Assembly (NCBI GenBank): GCA_902794395.1
Contig: CADBHB010000001.1
Location: 27,289-91,288 of the forward strand
Direction of reading: 5' to 3'
Length of the DNA stretch: 64,000 nucleotides
Origin: an uncultured Ruminococcus sp.
GTDB lineage: Bacteria; Bacillota; Clostridia; Oscillospirales; Acutalibacteraceae
The notes under the pieces were generated by a model. That model ran no database searches, had not been told where the DNA came from, and was given only the letters and a program-made list of their open reading frames with translations. Below, one piece after another: positions 43,822-51,700 of this stretch. Position 1 is the stretch's first letter. Every line of letters starts with the position of its first letter. A program made the position numbers and the translations under genes.

Positions 43822-45807
43822 ATGCCAAGAAAAAAACCACAGGAATACGGCAACGACAGCATAGTCACACTAAAAGGCGCCGACCGCGTGCGCAAGCGCC
43901 CGGCGGTCATCTTCGGCTCCGACGGTATCGACGGCTGTCAGCACTCCGTTTTTGAGATCCTCTCCAACTCCATAGATGAGGCGCGCGAGGGTTTCGGCAA
44001 AAAAATCACCGTCACGCGCTACTCCGACGGCTCCATCGAGGTGGAGGATCACGGCAGAGGCATCCCCGTTGACTTCAACGAAAAGGAAGGGCGCTTCAAC
44101 TGGGAGCTGGTGTTCTGCGAGATGTACGCGGGCGGCAAATACAACAACAACGAGGGCGAAAGCTACGAGTTTTCGCTGGGAATGAACGGTCTGGGACTCT
44201 GCTCCACGCAGTATGCCTCGGAGTATATGGACGTCGACATCCGCCGCGACGGCACGCGCTACACCCTGCACTTTGAGAAGGGCGAAAACATCGGCGGCCT
44301 GAAAAAGGAGCCATATGCCAAGCGCGACACCGGCACAAAAATCACATGGAAGCCCGACCTGGAGGTGTTCACCGACATCAACATCGCCCCGGAATACTTC
44401 ATCGACGTGATGAAGCGTCAGGCGATAGTCAACGCGGGCGTGGAATTTGTTTTCCGCAGCCAGAACGGCAAAAGCTTCGACACCACCACCTTCAATTACG
44501 TCAACGGCGTGGTCGACCACGTGTCCGAGATCATCGGCGACAACGGCTTGACCGGCGTTCAGCACTGGGAGACCGAGGTAAAGACCCGCGACCGCGAGGA
44601 CAAGCCCGTGTACAAGCTTAAAATGAACATAGCCGTCGCCTTCTCCAACAAAGTAAGCACCACCGAGTACTACCACAACTCAAGCTGGCTGGAGTACGGC
44701 GGCGCGCCCGACAAGGCGGTACGCAACGCCTTCGTATATCAAATCGACAACTATCTCAAAACCAACAATAAATACAACAAAACCGAAAAGAAGATCAACT
44801 TCGACGACGTTGCCGACTGCCTTGTCTGCGTCATTTCCTCCTTCTCCAACGTGACCTCCTACGAAAACCAAACCAAAAAGGCGGTCAACAACAAGGGCAT
44901 ACAGGACGCTATGACGGCGTTCCTGCGTCAGAGTTTGGAGATATACTTCATCGAAAACCCGATCGAGGCGGAAAAGATCGCCGAGCAGGTGCTCATCAAC
45001 AAGCGCAGCCGCGAAAACGCCGAAAAAACCCGACTCAACATAAAAAAGAAGCTCTCGGGCAACCTCGACATCACCAACCGCGTGGCGAAGTTTGTCGACT
45101 GCCGCAGCAAAGATATTTCTAAAAGAGAATTATTTATAGTGGAGGGCGACTCGGCGCTGGGCGCGTGCAAGCAGGCGCGCGACGCCGATTTTCAGGCGAT
45201 CATGCCCATACGCGGCAAGATACTCAACTGCCTCAAGGCGGACTACGACAAGATATTCAAAAGCGAGATCATCACCGACCTGCTCAAGGTGCTGGGCTGC
45301 GGCGTTGAGGTCAAGAGCAAGGCAAACAAAAACCTCGCCACCTTCGATCTGGACGCGCTGCGCTGGAGCAAGGTCATCCTCTGTACCGATGCCGATGTTG
45401 ACGGCTTCCAGATCCGCACCCTGCTGCTAACCATGCTCTACCGCCTGACGCCCACCCTTATAGAGGAGGGCAAGGTGTTCATAGCGGAATCGCCGCTGTA
45501 TGAGATCACCACCAAAAGCAACGTCTACTTCGCCTATGACGAAGTGGAAAAGGACAGGTTCATCACCGAGATAGGCAAGGAAAAGTTCACTATCCAGCGC
45601 AGCAAGGGACTGGGTGAAAACGAGCCGGACATGATGAACCTCACCACCATGAATCCCGCGTCACGCCGTTTGATAAAGGTGATGCCCGACGACGCGGCGC
45701 AGACCGCCGAGATATTTGACATCCTTCTCGGCGACAATCTTCAGGGCAGAAAAGACTACATCGTCGAGCACGGCAACGAGTACATCGACCAGCTCGACGT
45801 CAGCTGA
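43822..45807 (+). CDS. parE: Divergent type IIA topoisomerase subunit B (ParE/GyrB-like)
   Basis: ATPase and TOPRIM subunit of a type IIA topoisomerase. In the 661 residues the GHKL site is present (FEILSNSIDEA; DHGRGIPV), but the usual GGLHGVG loop reads LGMNGLGLCSTQ. TOPRIM is present as FIVEGDSALGACKQARDADFQ, where the normal EGDSAGG has Leu for Gly, then PIRGKILNCLKADYDK and CTDADVDGFQIRTLLLT with the DxD metal site. C-terminal QRSKGLGENEPDMM is normal. It pairs with the next gene. Probably a topoisomerase IV-like enzyme rather than the main gyrase; specificity is inferred. Confidence 0.88.
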   Translation: MPRKKPQEYGNDSIVTLKGADRVRKRPAVIFGSDGIDGCQHSVFEILSNSIDEAREGFGKKITVTRYSDGSIEVEDHGRGIPVDFNEKEGRFNWELVFCEMYAGGKYNNNEGESYEFSLGMNGLGLCSTQYASEYMDVDIRRDGTRYTLHFEKGENIGGLKKEPYAKRDTGTKITWKPDLEVFTDINIAPEYFIDVMKRQAIVNAGVEFVFRSQNGKSFDTTTFNYVNGVVDHVSEIIGDNGLTGVQHWETEVKTRDREDKPVYKLKMNIAVAFSNKVSTTEYYHNSSWLEYGGAPDKAVRNAFVYQIDNYLKTNNKYNKTEKKINFDDVADCLVCVISSFSNVTSYENQTKKAVNNKGIQDAMTAFLRQSLEIYFIENPIEAEKIAEQVLINKRSRENAEKTRLNIKKKLSGNLDITNRVAKFVDCRSKDISKRELFIVEGDSALGACKQARDADFQAIMPIRGKILNCLKADYDKIFKSEIITDLLKVLGCGVEVKSKANKNLATFDLDALRWSKVILCTDADVDGFQIRTLLLTMLYRLTPTLIEEGKVFIAESPLYEITTKSNVYFAYDEVEKDRFITEIGKEKFTIQRSKGLGENEPDMMNLTTMNPASRRLIKVMPDDAAQTAEIFDILLGDNLQGRKDYIVEHGNEYIDQLDVS

Positions 45808-45821
45808 GGAGGCGGAACACT

Positions 45822-48065
45822 TTGGCACCCCGAAAAAAATCATCAAAAACCGCTGTGCCCGCCAAGGCGCAGGGCGTCATACAGGGCGCGGGCGACGTTG
45901 TGGAGCAGCCCATAGTTTCCACCATCCGCGAAAACTACATGCCCTACGCGATGAGCGTCATCCTCTCGCGCGCCATACCCGAGATCGACGGCTTCAAGCC
46001 CTCCCACCGCAAGCTGCTGTTCACCATGTACAAGATGGGACTGCTTACGGGCGGCAGGACCAAGTCCGCCAACATCGTCGGCGCAACAATGAAGCTTAAT
46101 CCCCACGGCGACTCAGCCATTTACGACACCATGGTGCGCCTGTCGCGCGGCTACGAGGCGCTGCTGCACCCCTATGTGGATTCCAAGGGCAACTTCGGCA
46201 AGTTCTACAGCCGCGACATGGCGTGGGCGGCTTCTCGTTACACCGAGGCAAAGCTTTCGCCCATCTGCGCCGAGCTGTTCCGCGACATCGACAAGGACAC
46301 CGTCGATTTCGTCGATAACTACGACAACACCATGAAGGAGCCGACCCTGCTTCCCGCCAGCTTCCCGTCTGTGCTGGTCAACGCCAACACGGGCATAGCC
46401 GTCGGCATGGCAAGCAACATCTGCTCCTTCAACCTAAAAGAGATCTGCGAGACCACCGCGGCGATCATCCGCGACCCTGACCACGACGTAAAGTCCACTC
46501 TGCCGGCGCCTGACTTCATCGGCGGCTGCCAGATACTCTACGACGAAAAGGTCATCGACCAGGTTTACGAAACAGGCCGCGGCAGCATACGTCTGCGCGC
46601 GCGCTACGCCTACGATAAAAGCCAGAACTGCATCGACATCCTCTCCATACCCTCAACCACGACCTGCGAGGTCATAATCGAGAAGATTATCGACCTCGTA
46701 AAGCAGGGCAAGGTAAAGGAGATCTCTGACATCCGCGACGAAACAGGTCTTGACGGAATGAAGATCACCATCGACCTCAAGCGCGGCGTCGACCCCGAGC
46801 TGCTTATGGCAAAGCTCTTCAAGCTCACCACTCTCGAGGACAGCTACGCCTGCAATTTCAATGTCCTCATCGGCGGCGTGCCCATGGTGCTCGGCGTCAA
46901 GGCGCTGCTCGAGGAGTGGATCGCTTTCCGCATCGAGTGCGTCAAGCGCCGCACCTTTTTCGACCGCACCAAAAAGGCGGAGCGCCTGCACCTTTTGCAG
47001 GGTCTGGCAAAGATACTGCTCGACATCGACAAGGCTATCAAGATCATCCGCGAGACCGACGAGGAGATAGAGGTCGTGCCAAATTTGATGATCGGCTTCG
47101 GCATCGACAAGATCCAGGCGGAGTATGTCGCCGAAATCAAGCTGCGCCACCTCAACCGCGAATACATCCTCAAGCGCACGCAGGACATAGAGCAGCTTGA
47201 AAAGGAGATAGCCGAGCTGGACGACATCCTCAAGAGCAAGGCGCGCATCAAGACCATCATTGTCAAGGAGCTTAAGGCGGTCGCCGAAAAATACGGCGAG
47301 CCGCGCCGCAGCATAATCATCTACGAGGACACCGTGCAGCAGTACCATGAGGAAAACGCCTCTGTCGACGACTATCCCTGCACCTTCTTCTTCACCCGCG
47401 AGGGCTATTTCAAGAAAATACGTCCGCAGTCGCTGCGCATGAGCAACGTACACAAGCTTAAGGACGGCGACGAGATCACGCAGGAGCTCGAGTTCTCCAA
47501 CGACTGCGACCTGCTGTTCTTCTCCGACAAGGCACAGGTATACAAGGCAAAGGCAGACGATTTTGACAGCACGAAGGCGAGCGAGCTGGGCGATTACGTC
47601 GCCGCCAAGCTGGGCATGGACGAGGGCGAAAACGCCGTCTGTATGGTCGCCACCAAGGACTACAAGGGCATGCTGCTGTTTGCCTTTGAGAACGGCAAGG
47701 CGGCAAAGGTGCCGCTGGAGGCATACGCCACCAAAACCAACCGCAAAAAGCTCACCGCCGCCTATTCCGACAAGTCGCCGCTTGTCGGCGCGCTGTGGAT
47801 AGGGGAGGACAAAGAGGTGCTCTTCACCGCGTCATCGGGCAGGATGCTGCTGGTGCATACCGGCGCCCTCGCCCTCAAAACCACCCGCTCCACTCAGGGC
47901 GTGGCGGTAATGAAGCTCAAGAAGGGACACCGACTCTTTGCCGTGGGCGAGTACGTCGAAAACACCTTTGCAAAGCCGCAGCGCTACCGCACACGTTCGC
48001 TGCCCGCGCTGGGCGCGCTGCCCTCCAACGAGGACAAAACCGACGAACAGCTTTCCCTGATTTGA
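45822..48065 (+). CDS. parC: Type IIA topoisomerase subunit A (ParC/GyrA-like)
   Basis: DNA-cleaving subunit. The 747 residues contain AIPEIDGFKPSHRKLLFTMY, the quinolone-region helix PHGDSAIYDTMVRL with Ser and Asp retained at the usual resistance positions, and the catalytic Tyr in AASRYTEAKLSP. They are followed by coiled-coil DIEQLEKEIAELDDILKS and a C-terminal beta-pinwheel. I see no QRRGGKG-type GyrA box, which favours decatenase (topoisomerase IV-like) activity. The start is a TTG nine bases after AGGAGG; the gene is 14 bp after its partner. Confidence 0.88.
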   Translation: MAPRKKSSKTAVPAKAQGVIQGAGDVVEQPIVSTIRENYMPYAMSVILSRAIPEIDGFKPSHRKLLFTMYKMGLLTGGRTKSANIVGATMKLNPHGDSAIYDTMVRLSRGYEALLHPYVDSKGNFGKFYSRDMAWAASRYTEAKLSPICAELFRDIDKDTVDFVDNYDNTMKEPTLLPASFPSVLVNANTGIAVGMASNICSFNLKEICETTAAIIRDPDHDVKSTLPAPDFIGGCQILYDEKVIDQVYETGRGSIRLRARYAYDKSQNCIDILSIPSTTTCEVIIEKIIDLVKQGKVKEISDIRDETGLDGMKITIDLKRGVDPELLMAKLFKLTTLEDSYACNFNVLIGGVPMVLGVKALLEEWIAFRIECVKRRTFFDRTKKAERLHLLQGLAKILLDIDKAIKIIRETDEEIEVVPNLMIGFGIDKIQAEYVAEIKLRHLNREYILKRTQDIEQLEKEIAELDDILKSKARIKTIIVKELKAVAEKYGEPRRSIIIYEDTVQQYHEENASVDDYPCTFFFTREGYFKKIRPQSLRMSNVHKLKDGDEITQELEFSNDCDLLFFSDKAQVYKAKADDFDSTKASELGDYVAAKLGMDEGENAVCMVATKDYKGMLLFAFENGKAAKVPLEAYATKTNRKKLTAAYSDKSPLVGALWIGEDKEVLFTASSGRMLLVHTGALALKTTRSTQGVAVMKLKKGHRLFAVGEYVENTFAKPQRYRTRSLPALGALPSNEDKTDEQLSLI

Positions 48066-48096
48066 TTTTTTGTTCCGTAAAAATTTCAAAAACCCC

Positions 48097-48125
48097 TTGC
48101 CAACTCGGTTTTTCTGTGGTAATAT
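48097..48125 (+). promoter_or_regulatory. Sigma-A promoter with extended -10 for secG
   Basis: TTGCCA (48097-48102), 17-bp spacer, TAATAT (48120-48125) preceded by TGG. The promoter found before spo0A has the same hexamers and the same TGG. Confidence 0.82.
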
Positions 48126-48168
48126 ATATGAGTTAATGTATGTATTTCTCAAATGAAAGGACGATAAT

Positions 48169-48435
48169 ATGAACGCATTATTCATTGTTTTAGGAAGTAT
48201 CCTCGCGGTTGTTTCCATCGCTATCATCGTGGTCATCATCCTTCAGGAAGGCAACCAGCAGGGTCTCGGCGTTGTCACAGGTGCCGCGGATTCTTATTTT
48301 TCCAAGAACAAGGCTCGTTCCATCGACGCTTTCCTGTCCCGCTGGACAAAGGTATTTGCCGCGATCTTTGTCGCTTTTGTCATCGCGCTCAACGTGCTGT
48401 CTTTCCTTCAGGACAAGGGCGTCATCGGCAAATAA
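48169..48435 (+). CDS. secG: Preprotein translocase subunit SecG
   Basis: Small two-helix subunit of the SecYEG channel. The 88 residues have the first helix (3-25) and the conserved VIILQEGNQQGLGVVTGAADSYFSKNKARS stretch in pieces (27-55). A second helix follows (62-82). It has its own promoter and terminator. Confidence 0.94.
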   Translation: MNALFIVLGSILAVVSIAIIVVIILQEGNQQGLGVVTGAADSYFSKNKARSIDAFLSRWTKVFAAIFVAFVIALNVLSFLQDKGVIGK

Positions 48436-48459
48436 TCCTCTGATACTAAACTTAAATAA

Positions 48460-48494
48460 AAAATAGACAATCTTTGCGGTCTATTTTCCGCAAA
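48460..48494 (+). terminator. Terminator after secG with an overlapping alternative hairpin
   Basis: A 9-bp stem (48460-48468 with 48479-48487) with a T-rich 3' arm. A second perfect stem, TTTGCGG (48473-48479) with CCGCAAA (48488-48494), uses the loop of the first and cannot form at the same time. Confidence 0.6.
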
Positions 48495-48552
48495 TCTTTG
48501 TCCACTTTTTATCTGAGATTAGTATGACATAACCACGTGTCAACAAGCATAT

Positions 48553-48585
48553 AATAGACTGTCGATCCGTCGGCGGTCTATTTTT
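48553..48585 (+). terminator. Second hairpin with the same stem, before bofA
   Basis: AATAGAC (48553-48559) pairs with GTCTATT (48576-48582), then T's to 48585. The stem repeats that of the terminator at 48460. It lies 19 bp before the bofA start; a TATAAT-like hexamer at 48550 overlaps its 5' arm. Confidence 0.5.
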
Positions 48586-48603
48586 GTTTTGGGGATGTTT
48601 TTT

Positions 48604-48864
48604 ATGCCGTGGTGGGGAATACTGACCGTATTGTTGTCCGCATATCTTTTGTACGCCGTTTTGCTTGTCGCGGCAAAAAACAAGCGCCCTCTTCAAAGGG
48701 CGCTTTTGTCAATGCTTTCGGGGGTGCTGACGCTTTTTGCCATAAACCTGACCGCGGGGTTCACCGGCGTCAGGCTGCCGGTCAGCCTGCTCTCGCTGCT
48801 GGTGTCCTCGGTGGGCGGCGTGCCGGGCGTCACGCTGCTGTTGTTCCTTAACCTGCTGATATGA
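48604..48864 (+). CDS. bofA: BofA-like pro-sigma-K processing inhibitor
   Basis: 86-residue membrane protein of the BofA family, which holds the SpoIVFB protease inactive until the SpoIVB signal arrives from the forespore. It has about three hydrophobic segments and the family's C-terminal GGVPGVTLLLFLNLLI. The ATG at 48604 follows a GGGG by nine bases; upstream in-frame starts at 48589 and 48595 lack a ribosome-binding site. spoIVB is also in the window, 10 kb away. Confidence 0.8.
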   Translation: MPWWGILTVLLSAYLLYAVLLVAAKNKRPLQRALLSMLSGVLTLFAINLTAGFTGVRLPVSLLSLLVSSVGGVPGVTLLLFLNLLI

Positions 48865-48900
48865 TGCCGGCTGAGGATAAGCTTTACGCGGCTGAGCCAC

Positions 48901-49512
48901 TTAAGGCTCAATAAGCTCGCCGTAAACCTCCTCCAGGGCTTCGCCGACGTTTTCGGTGTCCTTGGTCATAAGCCCCAGCATAGTTTTGTATACTGTCTGC
49001 GGATAGCTCAAAAAGTTCTTTTTTATCACTTCCGCCTGTTCAAGATTCGGAGCGTACAAAGTAAAGGCAAACAGGTCCATAGCGCCGCCGGAAACCCGGC
49101 ACCGCACCTCAAAGCCCTGCTCGGTCTTTTCTATCTCAACAAAATTCTCACGCGCGGTTTTGCGTTCGCTCAGCAGCCTCAGGGCGCAGTCGTAGCTTTT
49201 TTGCTTAACGGTGTGCGCCAAAGTAGTTTCCAGCTGCTTGGCGATTACCCTGCCGTTGTCGCTAAGCACATAGGTCTGTTCGCTGTCCACCACATCGCTG
49301 CTCAAAAGATTTCCGTCGCGCACCAGCTCCTCAAAGGCGACAACTATCTCAAAAAAGTTTGCCAGCTCGTCGGCGCGGATAGCCTCCACCACCAAACTCT
49401 GACTCATTTTATCATTCACGGAGTAAAACAGATAGCAAATAAGTATTTTGATCTCATTCTTGCTGCGAAGTCCGCCGGGAGCTATGCCCTCGTCAAAGGT
49501 ATCAAAAGCCAA
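48901..49512 (-). CDS. DUF4364 family protein
   Basis: 203-residue protein of a clostridial family of unknown function; its N-terminal part looks like a winged helix. FDTFDEGIAPGGLRSKNEIKILICYLFYSVN (in pieces, 3-33) is the family signature. The start is a TTG at 49512 after GAGGTGA. It stands alone on the minus strand between bofA and nfeD. A transcriptional role is possible but not shown. Confidence 0.88.
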   Translation of the reverse strand: MAFDTFDEGIAPGGLRSKNEIKILICYLFYSVNDKMSQSLVVEAIRADELANFFEIVVAFEELVRDGNLLSSDVVDSEQTYVLSDNGRVIAKQLETTLAHTVKQKSYDCALRLLSERKTARENFVEIEKTEQGFEVRCRVSGGAMDLFAFTLYAPNLEQAEVIKKNFLSYPQTVYKTMLGLMTKDTENVGEALEEVYGELIEP

Positions 49513-49545
49513 ATCAGCTCACCTCTTTGTCTACATATTTTCAAT

Positions 49546-49554
49546 ATTATAGCA
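49546..49554 (-). promoter_or_regulatory. Extended -10 promoter for the DUF4364 gene
   Basis: On the minus strand TGC-TATAAT (49554 to 49546), 34 bp before the start codon. The -35 region is poor, consistent with an extended -10 promoter. Confidence 0.6.
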
Positions 49555-49601
49555 TATCCTAACCCTAAAAAGTATTCTCATTCGAAAATTGAACAAAAAA
49601 C

Positions 49602-49630
49602 TTGAAAAAAAACTCGGTTTGTGATATGGT
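49602..49630 (+). promoter_or_regulatory. Sigma-A promoter with extended -10 for nfeD
   Basis: TTGAAA (49602-49607), 17-bp spacer, TATGGT (49625-49630) preceded by TGA; divergent from the DUF4364 promoter. The 75-nt leader to nfeD contains a CCGCG/CGCGG mini-hairpin. Confidence 0.7.
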
Positions 49631-49710
49631 ATTACTTAAGACAGGACCGCGCTATCCGCGGGACACCTTATTTTACGGGTGCTTTGTCAACAACAAAGGA
49701 GCGTGAAGCG

Positions 49711-50148
49711 ATGGAAGAATATATGGCATATGTTTGGATAGGCGTGGCGGTTTTTATGGCTGTCATTGAAATGGCGACTACGCAGCTTGTATCGGTGTGG
49801 TTCGTCATAGGCGCTCTATGTGCCGCGTTTACCAGCTTGTTTACCGACAGCATAGTAAACCAGCTTGTCGTGTTCGTGGGCGTTTCGGGCATAGCGCTGA
49901 TCGTCACACGTCCGTTGGTGAAAAGGTTCAAAAAAACCACGGAAAAGGTCAACACCAACGCCGACAGGCTCATAGGAGAGATAGGCGTTATGCGCAGCGA
50001 CATAACCGACCCCGAGGAAGTGGGACAGGCACGGGTGCTCGGTTCGGTTTGGAGCGTCAGAACCGGCAGCCCTCCCTTAAAAAAGGGCGACAAGGTCCGC
50101 GTGCTCTCGATCGAGGGCGTTAAGCTTATAGTTGAAAAAGTCCAGTAA
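49711..50148 (+). CDS. NfeD-like membrane protein
   Basis: 145-residue NfeD family protein with three hydrophobic segments (8-75) and a C-terminal OB-fold (about 90-145: DRLIGEIGVMRSDI; VRTGSPPLKKGDKVRVLSIEG). NfeD proteins are typically encoded next to an SPFH protein, as here, and the pair organises membrane microdomains. I take ATG 49711 after AAAGGAG; the frame is open 30 codons further up with no ribosome-binding site. Confidence 0.9.
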   Translation: MEEYMAYVWIGVAVFMAVIEMATTQLVSVWFVIGALCAAFTSLFTDSIVNQLVVFVGVSGIALIVTRPLVKRFKKTTEKVNTNADRLIGEIGVMRSDITDPEEVGQARVLGSVWSVRTGSPPLKKGDKVRVLSIEGVKLIVEKVQ

Positions 50149-50159
50149 AGGAGAAAGAC

Positions 50160-51056
50160 ATGACAGCAGGAATCATCATTACCGCAATAATCGCATTATT
50201 CATCATCATTTTGCTGATTCGCAATATCAAGATCGTGCCTCAGGCGCACGCCTTCGTAATTGAGCGTCTGGGTACCTACCACGCTACGTGGGAAACGGGT
50301 CTGCATCTCAAGACCCCCTTCATCGACAAGATCTCCAAGCGCGTTTCGCTCAAGGAGCAGGTAGTCGACTTCCCGCCGCAGCCCGTTATCACCCGCGATA
50401 ACGTAACCATGCAGATCGACACGGTCGTGTATTTTGAGATCACCGACCCCAAGCTCTACACCTACGGCGTAGAGCGTCCGCTCAGCGCTATCGAAAACCT
50501 CACCGCCACTACCCTGCGTAACATCATCGGCGATCTGGAACTCGATAACACGCTGACCTCGCGCGATACCATCAACGACAAGATCCGCATCATCCTCGAC
50601 GAAGCCACCGACGCCTGGGGCATCCGCGTCATCCGCGTAGAGCTCAAGAACATCCTTCCGCCGCGCGAGATCCAGGACGCCATGGAAAAGCAGATGAAGG
50701 CTGAGCGTGAGCGCCGCGCCCGCATCCTCGACGCCGAGGGTGAAAAGCGCAGCCAGATCCTCGTAGCCGAGGGTCTTAAGGAATCCGCCATCCTCAAGGC
50801 GGACGCTGTCAAGGAGCAGAAGATCCGCGAGGCGCAGGGTGAGGCAGAGGCTATCCTCACCGTACAAAAGGCTAACGCCGACGCGCTGCGTATGCTCAAC
50901 GAAGCCGCGCCCACGGACCGCGTTATCCAGCTGCGCAGTCTTGAGGCATTTGCCAAGGCGGCAGACGGCAAGGCTACCAAAATCATCATCCCCTCCGACA
51001 TCCAGGCGCTGGCAGGCTCTGTCACCGCCGTCAAGGAGATCTGGAATAATCAGTGA
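50160..51056 (+). CDS. SPFH/band-7 domain protein (QmcA/stomatin-like)
   Basis: 298-residue membrane-anchored scaffold: one N-terminal transmembrane helix (3-22), then the SPFH domain (VPQAHAFVIERLGTYHATWETGLHLKTPFIDKI in pieces; ENLTATTLRNIIGDLELDNTLTSRD). A long charged helix follows (MKAERERRARILDAEGEKRS; ILTVQKANADALRML). Co-transcribed with nfeD (11-bp gap). A strong terminator follows. Confidence 0.93.
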   Translation: MTAGIIITAIIALFIIILLIRNIKIVPQAHAFVIERLGTYHATWETGLHLKTPFIDKISKRVSLKEQVVDFPPQPVITRDNVTMQIDTVVYFEITDPKLYTYGVERPLSAIENLTATTLRNIIGDLELDNTLTSRDTINDKIRIILDEATDAWGIRVIRVELKNILPPREIQDAMEKQMKAERERRARILDAEGEKRSQILVAEGLKESAILKADAVKEQKIREAQGEAEAILTVQKANADALRMLNEAAPTDRVIQLRSLEAFAKAADGKATKIIIPSDIQALAGSVTAVKEIWNNQ

Positions 51057-51061
51057 TTTCA

Positions 51062-51087
51062 AGCGGCAGCTCAGGCTGCCGCTTTTT
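51062..51087 (+). terminator. Intrinsic terminator after the SPFH gene
   Basis: A perfect 9-bp stem (51062-51070 with 51075-51083), TCAG loop, then T's. Confidence 0.92.
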
Positions 51088-51133
51088 ATGTTGCCGAAAC
51101 GCGCAACAAATCCCGTATAATTCTTTTAAACTA

Positions 51134-51162
51134 TTGCAAATCCTCCGCGCTTCTTATATAAT
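51134..51162 (+). promoter_or_regulatory. Sigma-A promoter of the purine operon
   Basis: TTGCAA (51134-51139), 17-bp spacer, TATAAT (51157-51162). Only about 35 nt separate the start site from purE, too short for a purine riboswitch. Confidence 0.85.
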
Positions 51163-51202
51163 ATAAAGGTTAAAAACTGTTTAAAAAAAGGTTGTGTTAA
51201 GG

Positions 51203-51700
51203 ATGAAAAAAGTAGCTGTTATCATGGGTTCCGACAGCGATTTTCCCATCGTATCAAAAGCTGTCCTCAAATTAAAGGAATTTAATGTGCCCTATGAGGT
51301 GCACGTTATGAGCGCGCACCGCACTCCCGACGCTGCCATCGCCTTTGCCGCGGGCGCAAAGCAAAACGGCTTCGGCGTAATAATCGCCGCCGCGGGCATG
51401 GCGGCGCACCTGGCGGGCGTTCTCGCCGCCAAGACCACACTTCCGGTCATCGGCATCCCCTGCAAGTCCGCCCAGCTCGACGGCATGGATGCGCTGCTTG
51501 CCACGGTGATGATGCCCACGGGCATACCCGTTGCCACCGTAGCGGTAAACGGAGCCGCCAACGCCGCCATTCTCGCGGTGGAAATGCTGGCGCTTTCCGA
51601 CGACGCGCTCGCGGAAAAACTGGAGACCATGAAGGCGGAAATGGAGCAGGGCGTCGCCGCAAAGGACGCCGCAATGCAGGCTAAGGTGGCTGAGCTTTAA
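51203..51700 (+). CDS. purE: N5-carboxyaminoimidazole ribonucleotide mutase
   Basis: Class I PurE, isomerising N5-CAIR to CAIR. The 165 residues show VAVIMGSDSDFPIVSKA, VMSAHRTPD, GVIIAAAGMAAHLAGVLAAKT and VATVAVNGAANAAILAVEML. I use the ATG at 51203; an in-frame GTG at 51194 is possible. First gene of the purine operon; its stop overlaps the purF start (TAATG). Confidence 0.95.
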   Translation: MKKVAVIMGSDSDFPIVSKAVLKLKEFNVPYEVHVMSAHRTPDAAIAFAAGAKQNGFGVIIAAAGMAAHLAGVLAAKTTLPVIGIPCKSAQLDGMDALLATVMMPTGIPVATVAVNGAANAAILAVEMLALSDDALAEKLETMKAEMEQGVAAKDAAMQAKVAEL

